Origin: Glutinoglossum americanum
Taxonomy: Eukaryota > Ascomycota > Geoglossomycetes > Geoglossales > Geoglossaceae
Length of the DNA: 52,004 nt
NCBI GenBank assembly: GCA_020080175.1
Contig: JAGHQL010000185.1
Coordinates: 1-52,004 of the forward strand
Direction of reading: 5' to 3'
The notes beneath the pieces are model-generated. The model had not been told where the DNA came from. It ran no database searches and was given only the letters and a program-made list of their open reading frames with translations. A program made the position numbers and the translations under genes. Shown here piece after piece: positions 24,401 to 36,966 of this stretch; the stretch's first letter is position 1, and each line of letters begins with the position of its first letter.

Positions 24401-24942
24401 TAATGGCTGGACGGTTGGGCAGATTCCACCCGATTCCGTCTCAAAATCCCCACCCGGTGATTGTCGAAGTGGCGAAAGGTGATGATCGAACGCCACAACA
24501 CGTCGAGTCTAGACGCGGCCACAACCAACAACCCTCTTGACCCGCATATTATGTGGCGTCTTCACGGTAGTTTCATCTGTTTCAAACTACATCGGATAAC
24601 AATAATATCCCGGGACTTTAAGGATGCCTCCGTTGGTCATTTAGGCATTTTAAAATTGCCTGCTTCTTGGTAGGAGGTCGAGAAGCATTAGTATTATAGA
24701 TAGATAGACTGAAAATGCAACAATATACGTAAGTGGTACAGTCATGACGATCAAACTACGGACTCAAAATAAGGATCGGGAGTAAGACAAAGGGTGGGAA
24801 CAGAACCAAAAAATGTTAATGCAGAGGGGGTCAGGGCCTAAAAAAAAAGCTCGCTGCATATCACCCGCTCATATATTTACTAAATCAATGCTCATTCGGG
24901 CGTTCAAGATGGGAGAACGAACTGTCAAACAACACGGTCATA
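21407..24942. other. Gene-free block upstream of the zinc-finger gene
   Basis: About 3.5 kb between the zinc-finger start and the end of the large Gln/Pro-rich gene. The right end must include the 3' untranslated region of that gene. The longest frame, 205 codons on the plus strand (22597-23214), has no family motif and biased composition, so I do not call it a gene. It may carry long 5' leader sequence. A nested inverted repeat lies at 23326-23445. Confidence 0.5.
23326..23445. other. Nested inverted repeat that could fold as a multi-helix RNA
   Basis: Outer arms GATTGGGGA (23326-23334) and TCCCCAATC (23437-23445) are perfectly complementary over 9 bp. Inside lies a 9-bp perfect hairpin, CAGCGGCTT (23364-23372) with AAGCCGCTG (23386-23394) and a 13-nt loop. 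A smaller GACC/GGTC hairpin follows at 23407-23420. Coding is absent. Strand and function are unknown; there is no T-run terminator on either side, so Pol III transcription is not suggested. Confidence 0.4.
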
Positions 24943-27900
24943 TCAAGATAAGTCAGGATTTCCACTTCTCCCAGCATTCCTCTTCTTTGCCGCCTCCAAG
25001 GCCTTTTTCATTCGCATGTCATATTCTGGATCTCCTGCCTCGGGAGACCGTTGTTCGTTCGTAGAAGAAGGAGCTCTAAGATTCTCAAGTCGAGGTAAAA
25101 GCGTTAAGATCTCTTCATCTGCCTTTTGGAAATCCCCCCTGACCACAGAGATCCGATGATCTAGTTCCTTTGACAGCCGTTCGTTCTCCTTTAACATGTC
25201 CTCGCGCAGACGATTGAGAGCGTCGGGCGGCTCGTTGTTAAGCCTGGCGGAGGCATAGGAAACGTCATATTCGGCCTTGCTGATCTCGAGACCGGCAGCG
25301 TGAAAGGATTGCATCAAAGCCTCTGACTTGCCTGCAAGCGTCTTTAAAATAGTCTGTGAAAAGACTAGCTCGTTGGAAAGCGCCTGTGCGACCCCCGAAT
25401 AGTCCCCGCTCGTGGACGGGGGTAACATCTGTAAAATCTTGTGTACCTCCTGCGTGATCTTGTCCATGTAGTTCAGGTCTTCGCGGAGAGTATTCATCGT
25501 GTTCTCCTCGACAGAACGCATTAATCGTTTTGCCCTTTGATCCTTCTTCTTTGAAGCCTCCAAGGCAGATTTCTTGTCTGCTTCATCGAAGTGCTTCTCC
25601 ATCTTCTTCACCTCGGGAATATTGCCAGCCGAGTAGAGTGGCTGAATGACAGTCTTCTTAAAACGTTTATCCCTCTCCGCAATAACCTGGCAGACCGCTT
25701 CATGACGCAATTCAATCTTCTTGTGAAGGGCTACATATATAGCCATGATTTGTGACAGGTTTGGCTTATCGTTGTGTGCCTCCAGAGCCTCCTTGCCCGC
25801 AATTGCGTCCTTCATCAAGTCAATGCAATCCACATATTTATCCATCAGCTGCTTGATTTCCTCTTGAAAGTGGTCGTAGCTACGGACGAAGACCTCATTG
25901 GCAAAGGTTTCGTATTCCTCCTTGTCTTCCTTCGATTTCTTCTCCCGTTCCGAGAGCTTGAAGTCCTCCTCCAAGGCACTGATATCGCCATAGCCAATTT
26001 GCTTCTCGGAGAACAGCTGATCTGTGTGCTCCTCTTGCTCCTCTTGCCGGATTCTTCGCTCTCTGTCATGCGTTTCTCGAACCTTTTTGGCTTTAACCTC
26101 CCACGCAGCGATTGCGTCGCTAATAAAGTTAAGGTCGTCTGGCAGTGCATCCATGCATTTTTCAATAGGAACGATGTATATGCTTCCATCTGCTTTCAAA
26201 CCCCTGTTTGAAGGTAAGATCCGTTCCAGACCTGCTACGAGATCTCTAGCTTGCTTAGGGATTGAACTCTCTCTTTCTGTAGGAGGTGATACTAAAGCTT
26301 CAGCATGCTCCCTCTTGAATACGCCGACCTTATCTCTAACATGAACAACATCTGTCGTATCTCGACGTCTAGGGGGGGGTGCAGCCGCCTTACTGTAAGC
26401 AGCAGCCTTTCCGTTGCTATCCTCCTGGGGAAGTTTTCCAATTTGCTCGTTAGTTGTGCGTGCCTTGGATTTCTGAGGTGCTGAGTCGAGAGAGGTCTGA
26501 CGTTGGAGGGTAGGTCCGTGAGCATTATTAGCGCCAGAACCGGTATCGATAGGCATGAAAGGCAAGTATGTCGGCTGGCTAGGCGTGCCGTCGGCAGTTG
26601 CAGGGGTTGGTTTGTAATTCTTGTTCTCTGCGACAGAAGGTGGAGGCATGTAGGGCTTGTAAGGAGATTCTGATATCTTTAGTCCCTCTGCACCTTGTGG
26701 CCTGAAAGGTATGTATACGGGTTTTTCCGGTGCGGGTCCAACACTTTTAGGTGAGCCAGGGGTTATTGGACTGGGCTTATTTCCCGGTTTTGCTGGTGGA
26801 GAAGAAGGGGCATGAACCACTGTCCGCGAAGGCCCTGGCTGGTTAGATTCTATAGGAATGGGGGCATTGCTTCCAGGAGACAATGGCGGCTCGATCTGCT
26901 TCGGTGGAGAGGCGGCAGCAAATTTTTGTGGTGGTGTTGTCGCCTTGGGTTGGGTGCTCCTGCGCGCAGATTCGCCTCGTAGGTTCGATACTACAGTATC
27001 TTTCGCTCCGCGTGCACCAGTTGCACTCTGGGAGCGCAGCCTCGGCCTGCCTCCTGGACTATATTCAATATCATCAACGGTCGTTTGAATGTCAGTAGAA
27101 ACTGATTTGGGCATTTGGCGCCCTCTTTGTGGGGAAATTGCCGTTGCCTGTTCGATGCTAGGTTTGGATCCACTACCATTTCTCTTCCCGTCATCCCGTG
27201 GGCCGATGCCAACACCATAACGAACACCTCTGAGTCGCGACTCTTCAATCATGAAGTCGGTGAATAATCTAGTTCGCTCTTCGTCAGTAGCAGCCAATGA
27301 TTCGGCGTTGACCATCGCTGCATATCGTTCGAGAGATGCCTTGTACCAAGGATCAAGGTTCGGGTAAAGCGATAAGGGCTCAGGTTCCACGTGCCTCTTA
27401 GAATCTAATTGTGGTTGAGTTGTATTGCTGGGTGCAGAGTCACTATGCTGCAGCGGTTGGCTGAGTGGGGGCCCAGCATCCATTATGAAGCTTGTATGAC
27501 TTGCGGATGCTGGTTGTATTGTACCTTGCACTGGAGGCTGCTTGGGAGATGGAGCCTTAGTAGAGGAGTTGGATTGCTGGGCTTGGACAGACCAGCCGCC
27601 ATCATCAACGACGAAGCTCTGGCTGACAGCAGGAACCGGTTTTGTCTGAACTAACGCGTGAGGTTTCTCAAAGGTTTGAGTGCTGGCAACGGGCTCATGG
27701 TCTTGAGCAGGGCCTGGCCAGCCACCACCATCCATGACAAAGCTCTGGCTGGCAGTCGGTATGGAAGTCGATGCTTTCTTTTCGGGCTGGGTCTCAGAAA
27801 GAGGCTGAAGCGGTTGAGAAATTGGGGTGCTGGTGCTGGCTCTACCACCAGGCCCATGTTGTTGATGCTGATCAGAAGTGCCATCATCCACAGCAAAGCT

Positions 27901-30751
27901 CTGACCAGTTGAGGCTAAGATATTTGATTTAGTGCCTTCCTGAGGTCGCTGTTGCTGTGAAAATTGAGCTTGTGTGGGTGTTTGAGACCGTTGTTCACCA
28001 GTAGACTCAATCTGCTGTGTAGAGTTGGGCCAACCTCCGTCACCCACGGTAAAACTCTGGCTACCCTCGGGGGGCCGGGAAGCGTGCTGAGCTTCGGCTT
28101 CGTACTGCTGCTGTGAAGCTAGCTGCGATTGCTGTCGCGACCAAGCTTGTATAGCGCCATCTATACCGTCGCCCTGGTCATTGTCTTCAACGGACACTAT
28201 ACTTACGGCTCTTTCCGGATGAGGATACGTCGGCCTATCGTTGGGCGGAGGAGTGGGTGCGTATCTCCCGCCATCCTGGACTGTACTAGTTAAAGCCGAG
28301 ACTGGCCTGTTCAGTGTTAGAGGTGCTGGCGCCGGGGGTGTCGGCCATGTTTCGGGCTTGTGAAAGTCTTGACGAATAATCTTTGATTGCTCCTTTGAGG
28401 ATAGATTTGGAGATGAGGTTGATGGCAGTTCAACCATGGTATTCTGTGGTGGGCTCACCAAATCTTCCTTTTTCGTAGTGAGAGCGGTGTCGTCGACGCT
28501 TTCATCCTCCGCGGACATTCCGAAGTGCTCCCAATCCCCAGGACCCCCAAGTCCAAGTGCCGAAGCACTTAATACGTTTGAAGAGGTTAATGGCTTGCTG
28601 GTATCCTTTTCTTCGCCTGAGTTCCGGCCTACATTCGGATCTTGGTTCGGTGGTGGCACTGTGGTTTGTACGGGTGATGCTGTAACTATAGGGTGCTGGA
28701 CATCGTGTCTATGTTCGTTCTCATATGCTTGGCTAAGACTCACGTGCGGTTGATGTTGCGGCTGTTGGTTTTGACTGTGATTGTCGCTTGGCACGACATG
28801 AGCCGGTTGTAGTTGCTCAGGAGACTGTTGCGTATGGTGGTAATGATCTTGGTTTTGCAAAGGGTGCTGTACCTGATGTTCCCCCCAGTTTTGCTGCTGT
28901 TGGTGGAATTGTCCTTGTGAAGGCTGCTGATGTAGTTGGACTTGCTGCGATTGGTAATTCTGTTCCTGTGGGGGTTCTTGCTGCTGACCCCAAGGGGCTT
29001 GTGGTTCGGGTGGCGGATGCACACTCCCATGAGAGGCTGATTGCCATCCCCCCACTTGTTGGTTCCACCCTTCCACGCCAGGCTGTCCCGGATATTGTGT
29101 CACTATAGGTTGGGGGTTCCACTCCTGGGGCTGCTGCTGTTGCGGTACAGGATCGGATTGATAAGGTTGAGCAGGTTGGATAGCTTGCTGTGGGTTATAT
29201 TTAGAGCCGCCAGGCTGATAATCTGGGTGCAGGACCGGCGGAGTGTACTTGAACCTCTTCGAGCCTGGGGGTGCTGCCAGTGGAGCATGCTGCTGCTGAC
29301 TCCATGCGGGTACATTTTCGGGAGGTGGAGGAATATACACGCCCGGCTGTGGATTGGCATTGTTGGGTTGATATGCGGAAACCCCTTGGCCTGAGAGGGA
29401 TGGTGGGACATACACAGGTTGGGTTTCGCCTGGGCTAGTTATCCAGGCATCTGTTGCCGGGTTGCCAGCGTTTGCGGGGTACTGCTGGCTGTTGTTTTGA
29501 ACTTGTTGGGTTTGTTGGGCCACTGGTGGAAAGTAGCTTCCATCTGATATCTTTGAAGGCAAGGGGGGCGCAGAAGCATCATATTGTCCATACTGAGAGG
29601 GTTGCTGTTGAAACTGGGTTTGGCTCTGAGGTTGGTTGTACTGCTGATTGGTCTGGCCTTGCAGCTGGGAATTGTAGTCCTGGGTTTGCAGCTGGTTAGA
29701 GTATGGGACCTGTGCCTGTTGATTCTGCGCCCCACCCTGCTGGTACCCCTGCGGCTTCGGGGGAGGTGGCACAGGTGCCTGGTTTTGGTTTTGATATTGC
29801 CCGTGATACTCCGTTTGTTGTTGCTGCGGCTGCGCATTCTGAGAAAGAGATCCCGGAGCGGTAAATGGCGGCTGGTGCTGTTGGGGGGTCTGTGTTTGCT
29901 GCGGCAGCTGTATATTGGTCTGGACGGGCGACGAATGCAGTCGACCTTGGGGGGCATAAATGACACTTCCAGGCCGGTTGTTACTTATAGCGCTGGCAGG
30001 CCTTGGCTGTGAAAGGAACTGCGGGTTAGCTCATATTTGGCATGGTAGTACTACGCATTGACTATAGACGGTAGATAGTGGTCTTACCGGTAACGGAGGT
30101 GGGGGCCTTTGCTGCTGGTCCGAAGCATTTTGACCTAGCGATGGACCTTGCTGCTGCGACCATTGCTGGCTTGAGGGTGGCTGATATTGATACTGCTGCT
30201 GCGGTGGAGCAGTTGTAGATTGCGGAGGCACAGAGCCATAGCCATAGCCTTGGCCCTGATTATTCTGGCTGTTCTGGTTAAATCGCGTCGGGCTATTCGG
30301 GGCTTGCTGGCCACCTGGCATAGGGCCATAGGTTCCTGGGTTATAAGTAGCTGCGGGTGCTGGTGGTGCGGATGGTGGGGGAGGGGGTGGCTTCCATGAC
30401 TGCCGCTGAGATGATGGAGGGTTTCCCCACTGTCCTTGGGGAGGGGAGGGGCTGTTGAAAGATGTAGGAGGTGGTGGCACTGGTGGCGGCGCTTGGTATT
30501 GATACTGATCTTTGGTTGTAGACACGTTAGAGGTGGAATAAAACTAGAGAAGTTTTTTGACTGCGGATAAGCTTACTTCCTGCGGTGTTTGTAGGGACTC
30601 CAGACGTGCCCGAAGTTATGCCCCCGGGAGGCCCCCCAAGAACTGAACTCGACTGCGGCTGTTGATAATTGTACTGTCCAGACTGAGGACCTTGCGCCGC
30701 TGTTCCCGCTTGTTGATATGGTGGAGGCACATTGTATACGTAGTTTGACAT
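24943..30751 (-). CDS. Very large Gln/Pro-rich protein with SFxVDDGGW motif array and C-terminal coiled coil
   Basis: Three exons (30751-30577, 30509-30088, 30018-24943) give 5,673 nt, or 1,890 aa. I do not recognise a named family. Residues 1 to about 800 are low-complexity Gln/Pro/Tyr/Gly sequence starting MSNYVYNVPPPYQQAG. About 850-1045 holds five spaced copies of a short motif, with cores SFTVGDGGW, SFAVDDG, SFVMDGGGW, SFVVDDGGW and SFIMDAG. A compact non-repetitive block at about 1075-1140 contains LYPNLDPWYKASLERYAAMV and ends SRLRGVRYGVG. After a disordered stretch with several PxPP segments and YxPF-like repeats (YIPFRPQG, YKPYMPPP, YLPFMPID), the last 415 residues (about 1475-1890) are highly helical and charged, probably coiled coil. 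A cytoskeletal, trafficking or RNP scaffold role is possible but unproven. Splice phases agree throughout. Confidence 0.85.
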
Positions 30752-31509
30752 GGTGATTCGCGGCCTGGAAGGAGAGGATGGACTGTTATTATGCTGGATG
30801 TAATAGTTTGGCTGTACTAGCGTCTCAAGCCTGCTCAGCCACCGTAACGATTAAGCAGCCTCTACAAGGCTGCTATTTCTCCGTTCGAGAATGCGCAGGA
30901 ATCGATAGAAAGGAAAAGAAATGCAAAGGCCTTATAGGATACGTGAGCGAACCACCTGGCGCCAAGATGTTCTCGCGAGCCCCCTCCAGCTTTCTGGTAG
31001 GGTTGCCGGTAGCCGCTCCAAGCCACCCAAGTTCTTCAGCTGGGATGGGCCTCATCACTATACCATTGGCCTATTCGAGCGCTTAGTTAACCCCGTCACA
31101 GATCATCGCCAGTTAAACTTCACTAACGGGAATAGCCTATCTTCAATGTGTTGTTTTTCTCAAAGGCATTAATATCTACGTAATAAATCCGAAGATGGAT
31201 TCTTCAGGCAAGCAAAATTCAGGTTGCATCTATTCTCCGGTGCGTTTAGAGCTGCAGTTTTGCAATGGAAACAGGAAGCTCCATCTCATGTTGCATCATT
31301 AAATGAAGAGGGGTTGGACTTTTCACTTCGCCGCTCTAGAGAACTAAGAGAACCCCAGGTAGGGATACCACTCAAAACAAACTGCGCACTCGGAAAAAAA
31401 CCCCTAGACTTTGAGAGGTTCTATGCGATCCGCAGGGCCCTAGAAGCGGGAACTTCCAGCCTTTTTCGTAGTCGTATTTTTTTTTTAACCGCCAGTGCGC
31501 TGTATACTA
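30752..31509. other. Intergenic, promoter of the Gln/Pro-rich gene and kinase 3' side
   Basis: About 760 bp. Contains the upstream region of the 1,890-residue protein gene and the kinase 3' untranslated region. Plus-strand frames here, including one running into the kinase tail at 31224-31595, look like chance frames. Confidence 0.6.
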
Positions 31510-33914
31510 CTACTGTTGATACTGCGGGTACTGCTGGTACTGCTGTTGATGCTGGTGGTTTGCAGCACTCTCATCGTCCACTGCCTCAACCCTGACAAGG
31601 ATCTCTTCCAAGAATCCTTCTAGGAACCCGTTAACAGCTCCACCCATGTCTACCGGAGATTGACTATCCCACTGCTCAATCTCTTTAAAGATTCCAGCTG
31701 CTTTGATGACGAGCCTTCTCAGCTTTTCGTTCACGCGCTGGCGCTGATGGTCCAGTTGCTGTGTAGCTGAACTAGGTGTCGGATTAGCCTGGTTGGCGCG
31801 AAGTAGAGAGTTGAGATGATATGTACGACGCTGTAGGGCCATCTCGAGGGCTGGAAGGATAACTCCATTAAGGGCGGTGAGTTCGACAGAGCCAGCGGGC
31901 TCCATCGCGCGAGAAAATTCCGTCGATGCCCGCTCTGGCGGAAAGTCTTGATGTTTCGTTGGTAGTTGGGGAAGCAGCTGTTGGGATGCAAGACCTCCGG
32001 ATGGAGGAGTGAAGGAGGGCAAAGGTTGCTGTTGGATAGAATGCTGAGGCTGCTGTTGTGATGGCCGAGTTGATGCTGATTGGGAGGGCAACTGTTGTAG
32101 GGGCTGACCATATCCACGAAGCGGACCTCCGAAAGGGGGTAGCGGCTTATTCTTGGCTGGCGAAGCTGGCTGTTGTTGTTTAGACGGTTGGTTTGTCGAA
32201 TGCTCTTGAGAGGTGTTGCTAGAAGGGAGGAGGGTCTGGCCGTATGTCAATTTCGTCGGTGAATTCAAACCGCTACGATTTCCCTGGCCCAAGTTCATAT
32301 AGCTCATATCTTTTGCCAACGAACCCTGTTGATATGTGTGAAAATCTGATATGCTGGAGCTCTGGGGATTCCCCGGGTGGGTGTCATTCCAGGGATGCTC
32401 AGGTGTCTCGGTTTGGTGATTCGAGCCATAGCGTGATTTCTCTGGGGAGGGAGGCAGGGGAATATTGGCCGGTACACGGTTGGTAGATGGGGGGTGTGCG
32501 CCTGTTTGAACAGGCTTTCTCTGCGGGGAAACCGCCCTGGGCTCAGAGTTTACCGGTGAGTTGGTAGCCTTGAGAGTATCACCTGAAGCGTATCCGGAAT
32601 CCTTGGTCGCACAGCCAGCGTCCATCTTCAGCCTTGGTGCCTGTTGCATAGGGTTCCAGCTAGAGCTGTCTTCCATTGCCTGTGACCGTGCATTGGCAGC
32701 GGCATCATTCATTGCTTTAAGACCCGCTCCTCTACCCCCCAGTGCTGGTTTGATCGTACCAAAGTCCCAGAGATCATCATCGTCAGGTTCTCTGGAACTA
32801 CACGACTCATCTCTTGTCTCCTCTTCATCCTCTGAGCCATCTTGGTGTGCATTAACAACCGCCCACCGTTCATATCGTTCAATTAGCTCAGTCAAGTAAG
32901 TGGTTTTTTTAGCTCTACGAATGAATGGATGCCTCAATAGCTCCTTTGCTGATGGGCGCTCTCTTGGATCTCGTTTTAGACAAAGCTCCACGAATTCTTT
33001 GAACGCCTTGCTGAAGTTTCCCTCTAAAACGGGCGGCGGGTTTTTTGGAATCAGGAAGAGCACTTTCATAGGATGTATATCGGAATATGGAGGTTCTCCA
33101 TTAGCAAGTTCTAACGCGGTTATTCCCAGAGACCAGATGTCCGCCTTATGATCATATCCAGACTGTTTAATGACCTCCGGCGCCATCCAGAATGGCGTGC
33201 CGACAAACGTGTTTTTTTTGGTCATAGTAGCAGAGAGCTGACCGGAAACGCCAAAGTCCGCAAGTTTGACTTGCCCGTTAGAGCCTAGCAAAATATTTGC
33301 CGCTATCAATACCAATTAGCGGGGTCCACAAGCCTCACAAAACCTCCACAAGGCTTTTTCATTCACCTTTGATGTCTCGATGTAACTTATTGTCTCCATG
33401 CAAATACTCCAGCCCCATCAACAGCTCTCGAAGGATAATGGTAATATACTCCTCAGGGATCAACCCAGGCTTCATAAGATCCCCACAGCTTCCCCCAGAA
33501 CAGTATTCCATGATGATCCAGAGATCCGAACCCTTGAGGTAAGAACCATAGTATTTCGTGACATATGGGGAACTCAGCTCCGACAGGATAGAAATCTCTT
33601 GGATTATGTCTTCGACTTCATCTTCGGCGTTTTCGACGTCAATAACCTTGATAGCCACAGATTGGCCCGTACGCTGATCGACACTATTTTACGACATCAG
33701 CATGGTCTTTCTTAAACCAAACAAAGGCTACCATACCCCCTATACACTTTGCCAAAACTGCCACCGCCTGTCTTAGTGTTAGGAGCCGTTACTGACAGAA
33801 AAAAGCCCTCGAGCCCTTCCACATACCGATACAGTTCTGCTTTGTGTACAAAGTCTCCGGATCTACCACCCCATTCATAAACCCGCCTGGGGAGCCACCC
33901 GAAGAATACGACAT
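31510..33914 (-). CDS. Ste20-like germinal-centre kinase (Nak1/Kic1/POD6 type)
   Basis: Four exons (33914-33827, 33767-33737, 33683-33367, 33302-31510) total 2,229 nt, giving 742 aa. The kinase domain starts near residue 25: [12 protein letters not shown] is the Gly-rich loop, [18 protein letters not shown] holds the catalytic Lys, and [20 protein letters not shown] and the GCK signature [12 protein letters not shown] follow. The domain ends around 280. The tail is Gln/Pro/Ser-rich. It ends in a conserved-looking helical segment ([20 protein letters not shown] to [16 protein letters not shown], about 620-715). In yeasts and Neurospora such kinases act in the NDR/RAM-type polarity pathway, controlling cell shape, hyphal tip growth and septation. 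The assignment to this branch rests on sequence resemblance recalled from the family. The 31-nt exon 2 encodes the Gly-rich loop. Frame stays exact across all three introns. Confidence 0.93.
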
Positions 33915-35150
33915 GTTCTGTCGTGAACTATGGGCTGGGTCGTGCGAGTTCAGCCTGGCGATTTGTGGTGGAGGAAGCTGAAATTATCTCAGATGCAGGC
34001 TTAAGCTTCGCGTGTTTACACTTCCCGATATGGCCGGAATGAAAGGTCTGGAATGTTGCTCCAGGGGTCGATGCCGAAAGTATTATCTTGCAGCACTGGC
34101 TTCGTATTCCAAATATACAAGACGCAGTACACCGGTTCCTCGATCCAATCCAGAGCTTTTGCAAATCGAGAGGTGCCTTTAGCAGCACAGAAATCGGCGA
34201 TAATTTCAGAGAACTTGTTCGTTGTCAATAACGGTCGTTAGGTCGTCCAAAACAAAAGCGAGCTCGCGTGGAGTATCGTGATTCATGCGTGGTTTCTTAA
34301 ATCATCCATTCGAGGAAAAATCCACGGAAGCAAGCAGATATTCGGCGCACTACCTCTCAAGATCCAGACCTTCAATGAGCTGGAAAACAGATTGAGAGGG
34401 TGGTAGTTGTGTCGTTAGTGGTTAGGCAGCTTTTGGCGAAATTGTGGAGGATTAGTACAAGCAGGTGCTGACCCACAGCGGCCACATAAGGCCAAAATAA
34501 AGTTCCAGGCACAATTTACGGAACCGCCGGGCTTTGCTGTCTCAGATCTTTACCCCAGCGTTGAGAGGCTCAACCGAAGATTGGAATCGTGCGCGGCCAT
34601 GGCTTCAGGCAACCCACCGTTGCAAGAGGAGCGCGACATGGATTCCGCCCATGTCATGGCAAACTGTGATTCGAGCATACTAGGTCTGGATGTCTTGTCC
34701 GATGTGGTGATTACAACGTGTTTGTGGTACCTCGTACCTTACAGGGATCCGAATCCACCTTAAAGAGTAGCGAACCTGCAGCGAGTCGTCTTTGGTTGAT
34801 CACGGCTGCAGGAACTCAACTGATTGGTATGGTGTGAATCGTCCAGAGATCCACGATTCGCACGATGTCGAGGGTTTGGCATTGGCTAGATCTACACAGA
34901 ATGATCTGGCAATCTTGCCAATCCCGTGAAAGCCAGCCAGCACAAGGCATGATTTGCCATCATCAGACTCTTTTGTTTTAATAGAAGCCGAAATCATAAA
35001 AGGTCTACCACTTGTTCTCGTTTGTCGATTGGAACAGGCCAATCAATTATTCAATCTACATGCATAAAGAGCCTAGAGCTCATTCTCCGGTTACAGGCAG
35101 AGAGCCCACAGTCGCAGTCTGAAAAAACGCCTCGTGAAAAATCCATGACC
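33915..35150. other. Intergenic, kinase 5' side to UBX5 3' side
   Basis: About 1.2 kb. The kinase promoter lies on the left. On the minus strand, two short stretches look somewhat protein-like: 34016-34228 and the 65-codon frame ending at 34800. I recognise neither, and they do not join by clear splice sites. They may be remnants or chance. Confidence 0.45.
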
Positions 35151-36966
35151 CTATTCTTCCAAGAACTCTACCATGACGGTCTGATTCTTCAGACCAGCCT
35201 GCTCGATTGAACTGTGCAAAACCTCTATCAAGTTCTTGCCCATGCAGACAAGTTCAAACTCTACTCCTGCCTTCCCTTCAAGCGGCTCTGCCTTCAGCCA
35301 TTCGTAGATTCTCATCACCAGGTCTGACAGGGCAAATCTCCGGATAATTCTACCACCAGAATGCCTGAACTGAATGCGGGTCGTGGTTGCGGGGTTGGTA
35401 GGTGGTTCGGTGTGAGGATTATTTGAGGCTATCTGCATGAATGGTGAGGCGTTCGACGGGTCATGTCCGTTAGTGTCAGTAGGTTCCATATCCATCAAAT
35501 CCTCTTCCTCATACTGCTGCAGTTCATCATCGCGTGCCCTGCCTTTCCCTTTCCCAATGCTCCCGATGCTTCTCGTTAAAGCATCCGGGTCATCGTCTCG
35601 CGGGCCACTCGGAAAACCGCCGTTTGTCATGCTGTTCTGCAAAGCCATCTGGAACATCTCCTCTTCCGTCATTCTGTCCACATCCAAGGCCTTGTTTTTA
35701 ACTGGTTTTCGTACAGCTACAGGATTCTTTGCATTGGCCTTAAGGCTGTACCGGTCCAAGAACTCATGCAGTTGCATCAGGAATTCCATGGGCATAGGTA
35801 CCGGCGGCCCTGACCATACCTTTACCTGCTCTCCAGTCCTCGGATCGACAATTGCGATGTGAGGATAGGCATCTTGATTGTCGTGAGATTGAAAGTAGTA
35901 TTGTATGTACTCTCTTCCCCGGGGATCGTCTTTGTTGTATTGCATTAGGAGGAAATTCTCCCTGACCGTCTCTTTAATCTGTGAATCCTTCCAAATGTCA
36001 CGATTCAGAATCTGACAATCAAATACCGAAGGATCCTGAACGTTGACAATCATCCACTTTTCCTTATCTCTACCCTCTTGTCGTGCAAGATCCCATGGAA
36101 GACGACAGATCAACTCGAATGGGGGGCGATACATTTCGGCAAGCAAAGAAGCTTTAGACGAAGATTCCGAAGCGCCTCCTGTGGTTCGCGAGAGGTTTGA
36201 GCGGCGGGATGGCGGGTCTGATTCATCGTCCCACACAGTTGAAGTGGGTCGCTGATTGAAGATACCTGGTACTATCAGAAGGTTAGCAAGTTTAATGGTT
36301 ATAGCTTCTACCAAAGGCACTAAAAGCCATACCTCGTGATGATGTCCCAGCCTGCCTAGCTCTCACCTGGGCCATTACAGCCTCCCTCATTCCGGGCTCG
36401 GACGGCCCCCAGTCTGCACCAGGTCCTACAAGCGTCTCCCTCGTCCGAGCGATAGGAGCTCGAACCCCATCTACGTCGACAACACCATCCAAATCCCCGC
36501 CAGCATATAGTTCCTCTTGTAGCCGTCTGGCCATCGCCTCATCGCTCTCTAAGCCCTGTCCCTCATTAGTCCCATGGACAGGTGGTGGCGTAGTGTTCGC
36601 GGGGGTGCGGTGGCCTGAATCGACATCTACCTGCGGCTGCCTCTGATTCCAGCCGATGATCTCAGGTTCCTCACCATCACCCATCTCATCGTCAGAATCT
36701 AGGTGTACTACGCCGTCATCGTCTGCGTATCCGTGCGAGCCTCCTGCCCGCTGTGGTCTTAGTGGTGGCGGAGCTGGTGGGTGAGATGCACCAGAGGTTG
36801 CTGCTGACGCGGCAGCCGCATCTTGGTCTTCAAGGTCGATGCCACCGGAGTCTAAATAGAGAGGGACTGCCTGCTCCAAATTGTAGTCGGTTAATCTTAG
36901 GTACTGCTCAGCTTTCTGAGGTGTGCAGCCGGTAATGCCCACAAACTGGGCCTCAATATCGTCCAT
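35151..36966 (-). CDS. UBX5: UBA-UAS-UBX domain protein, Cdc48/p97 adaptor
   Basis: Exons 36966-36333 and 36265-35151 are joined by a 67-nt intron, giving 1,749 nt or 582 aa. Domain order: UBA-like (1-45, MDDIEAQFVGITGCTPQKAE to VPLYLDSGG); a UIM-like helix at about 155 (SDEAMARRLQEELYAGG); a thioredoxin-fold UAS domain (about 245-375, with LPWDLARQEGRDKEKWMIVN and PHIAIVDPRTGEQVKVW); an acidic linker; and a C-terminal UBX (about 500-582, TRIQFRHSGGRIIRRFALSD to TVMVEFLEE). This is the Ubx5/UBXN7 layout. Such proteins bind ubiquitylated substrates and ubiquitin ligases and recruit Cdc48 (p97), in nucleus and cytosol. The usual Phe-Pro-Arg loop of UBX domains is not present; the position reads MGKNLIEVL, as I expect for this subgroup. 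An upstream GTG was rejected as start because ATG at 36966 begins the UBA. Confidence 0.94.

Noticed and set aside
27409-29108. Several plus-strand frames of 80-106 codons opposite the Gln/Pro-rich gene
   Set aside because: They are antisense shadows of a long low-complexity coding exon.
34016-34228. Protein-like stretch containing DWIEEPVYCVLYIWNTKP
   Set aside because: I could not link it to any family or build a spliced gene around it, so it is only mentioned in the intergenic entry.
34800-35042. P-loop-like GFHGIGK in a short minus-strand frame
   Set aside because: The P-loop lacks the required Ser/Thr after Lys, the frame ends quickly and no further domain follows.
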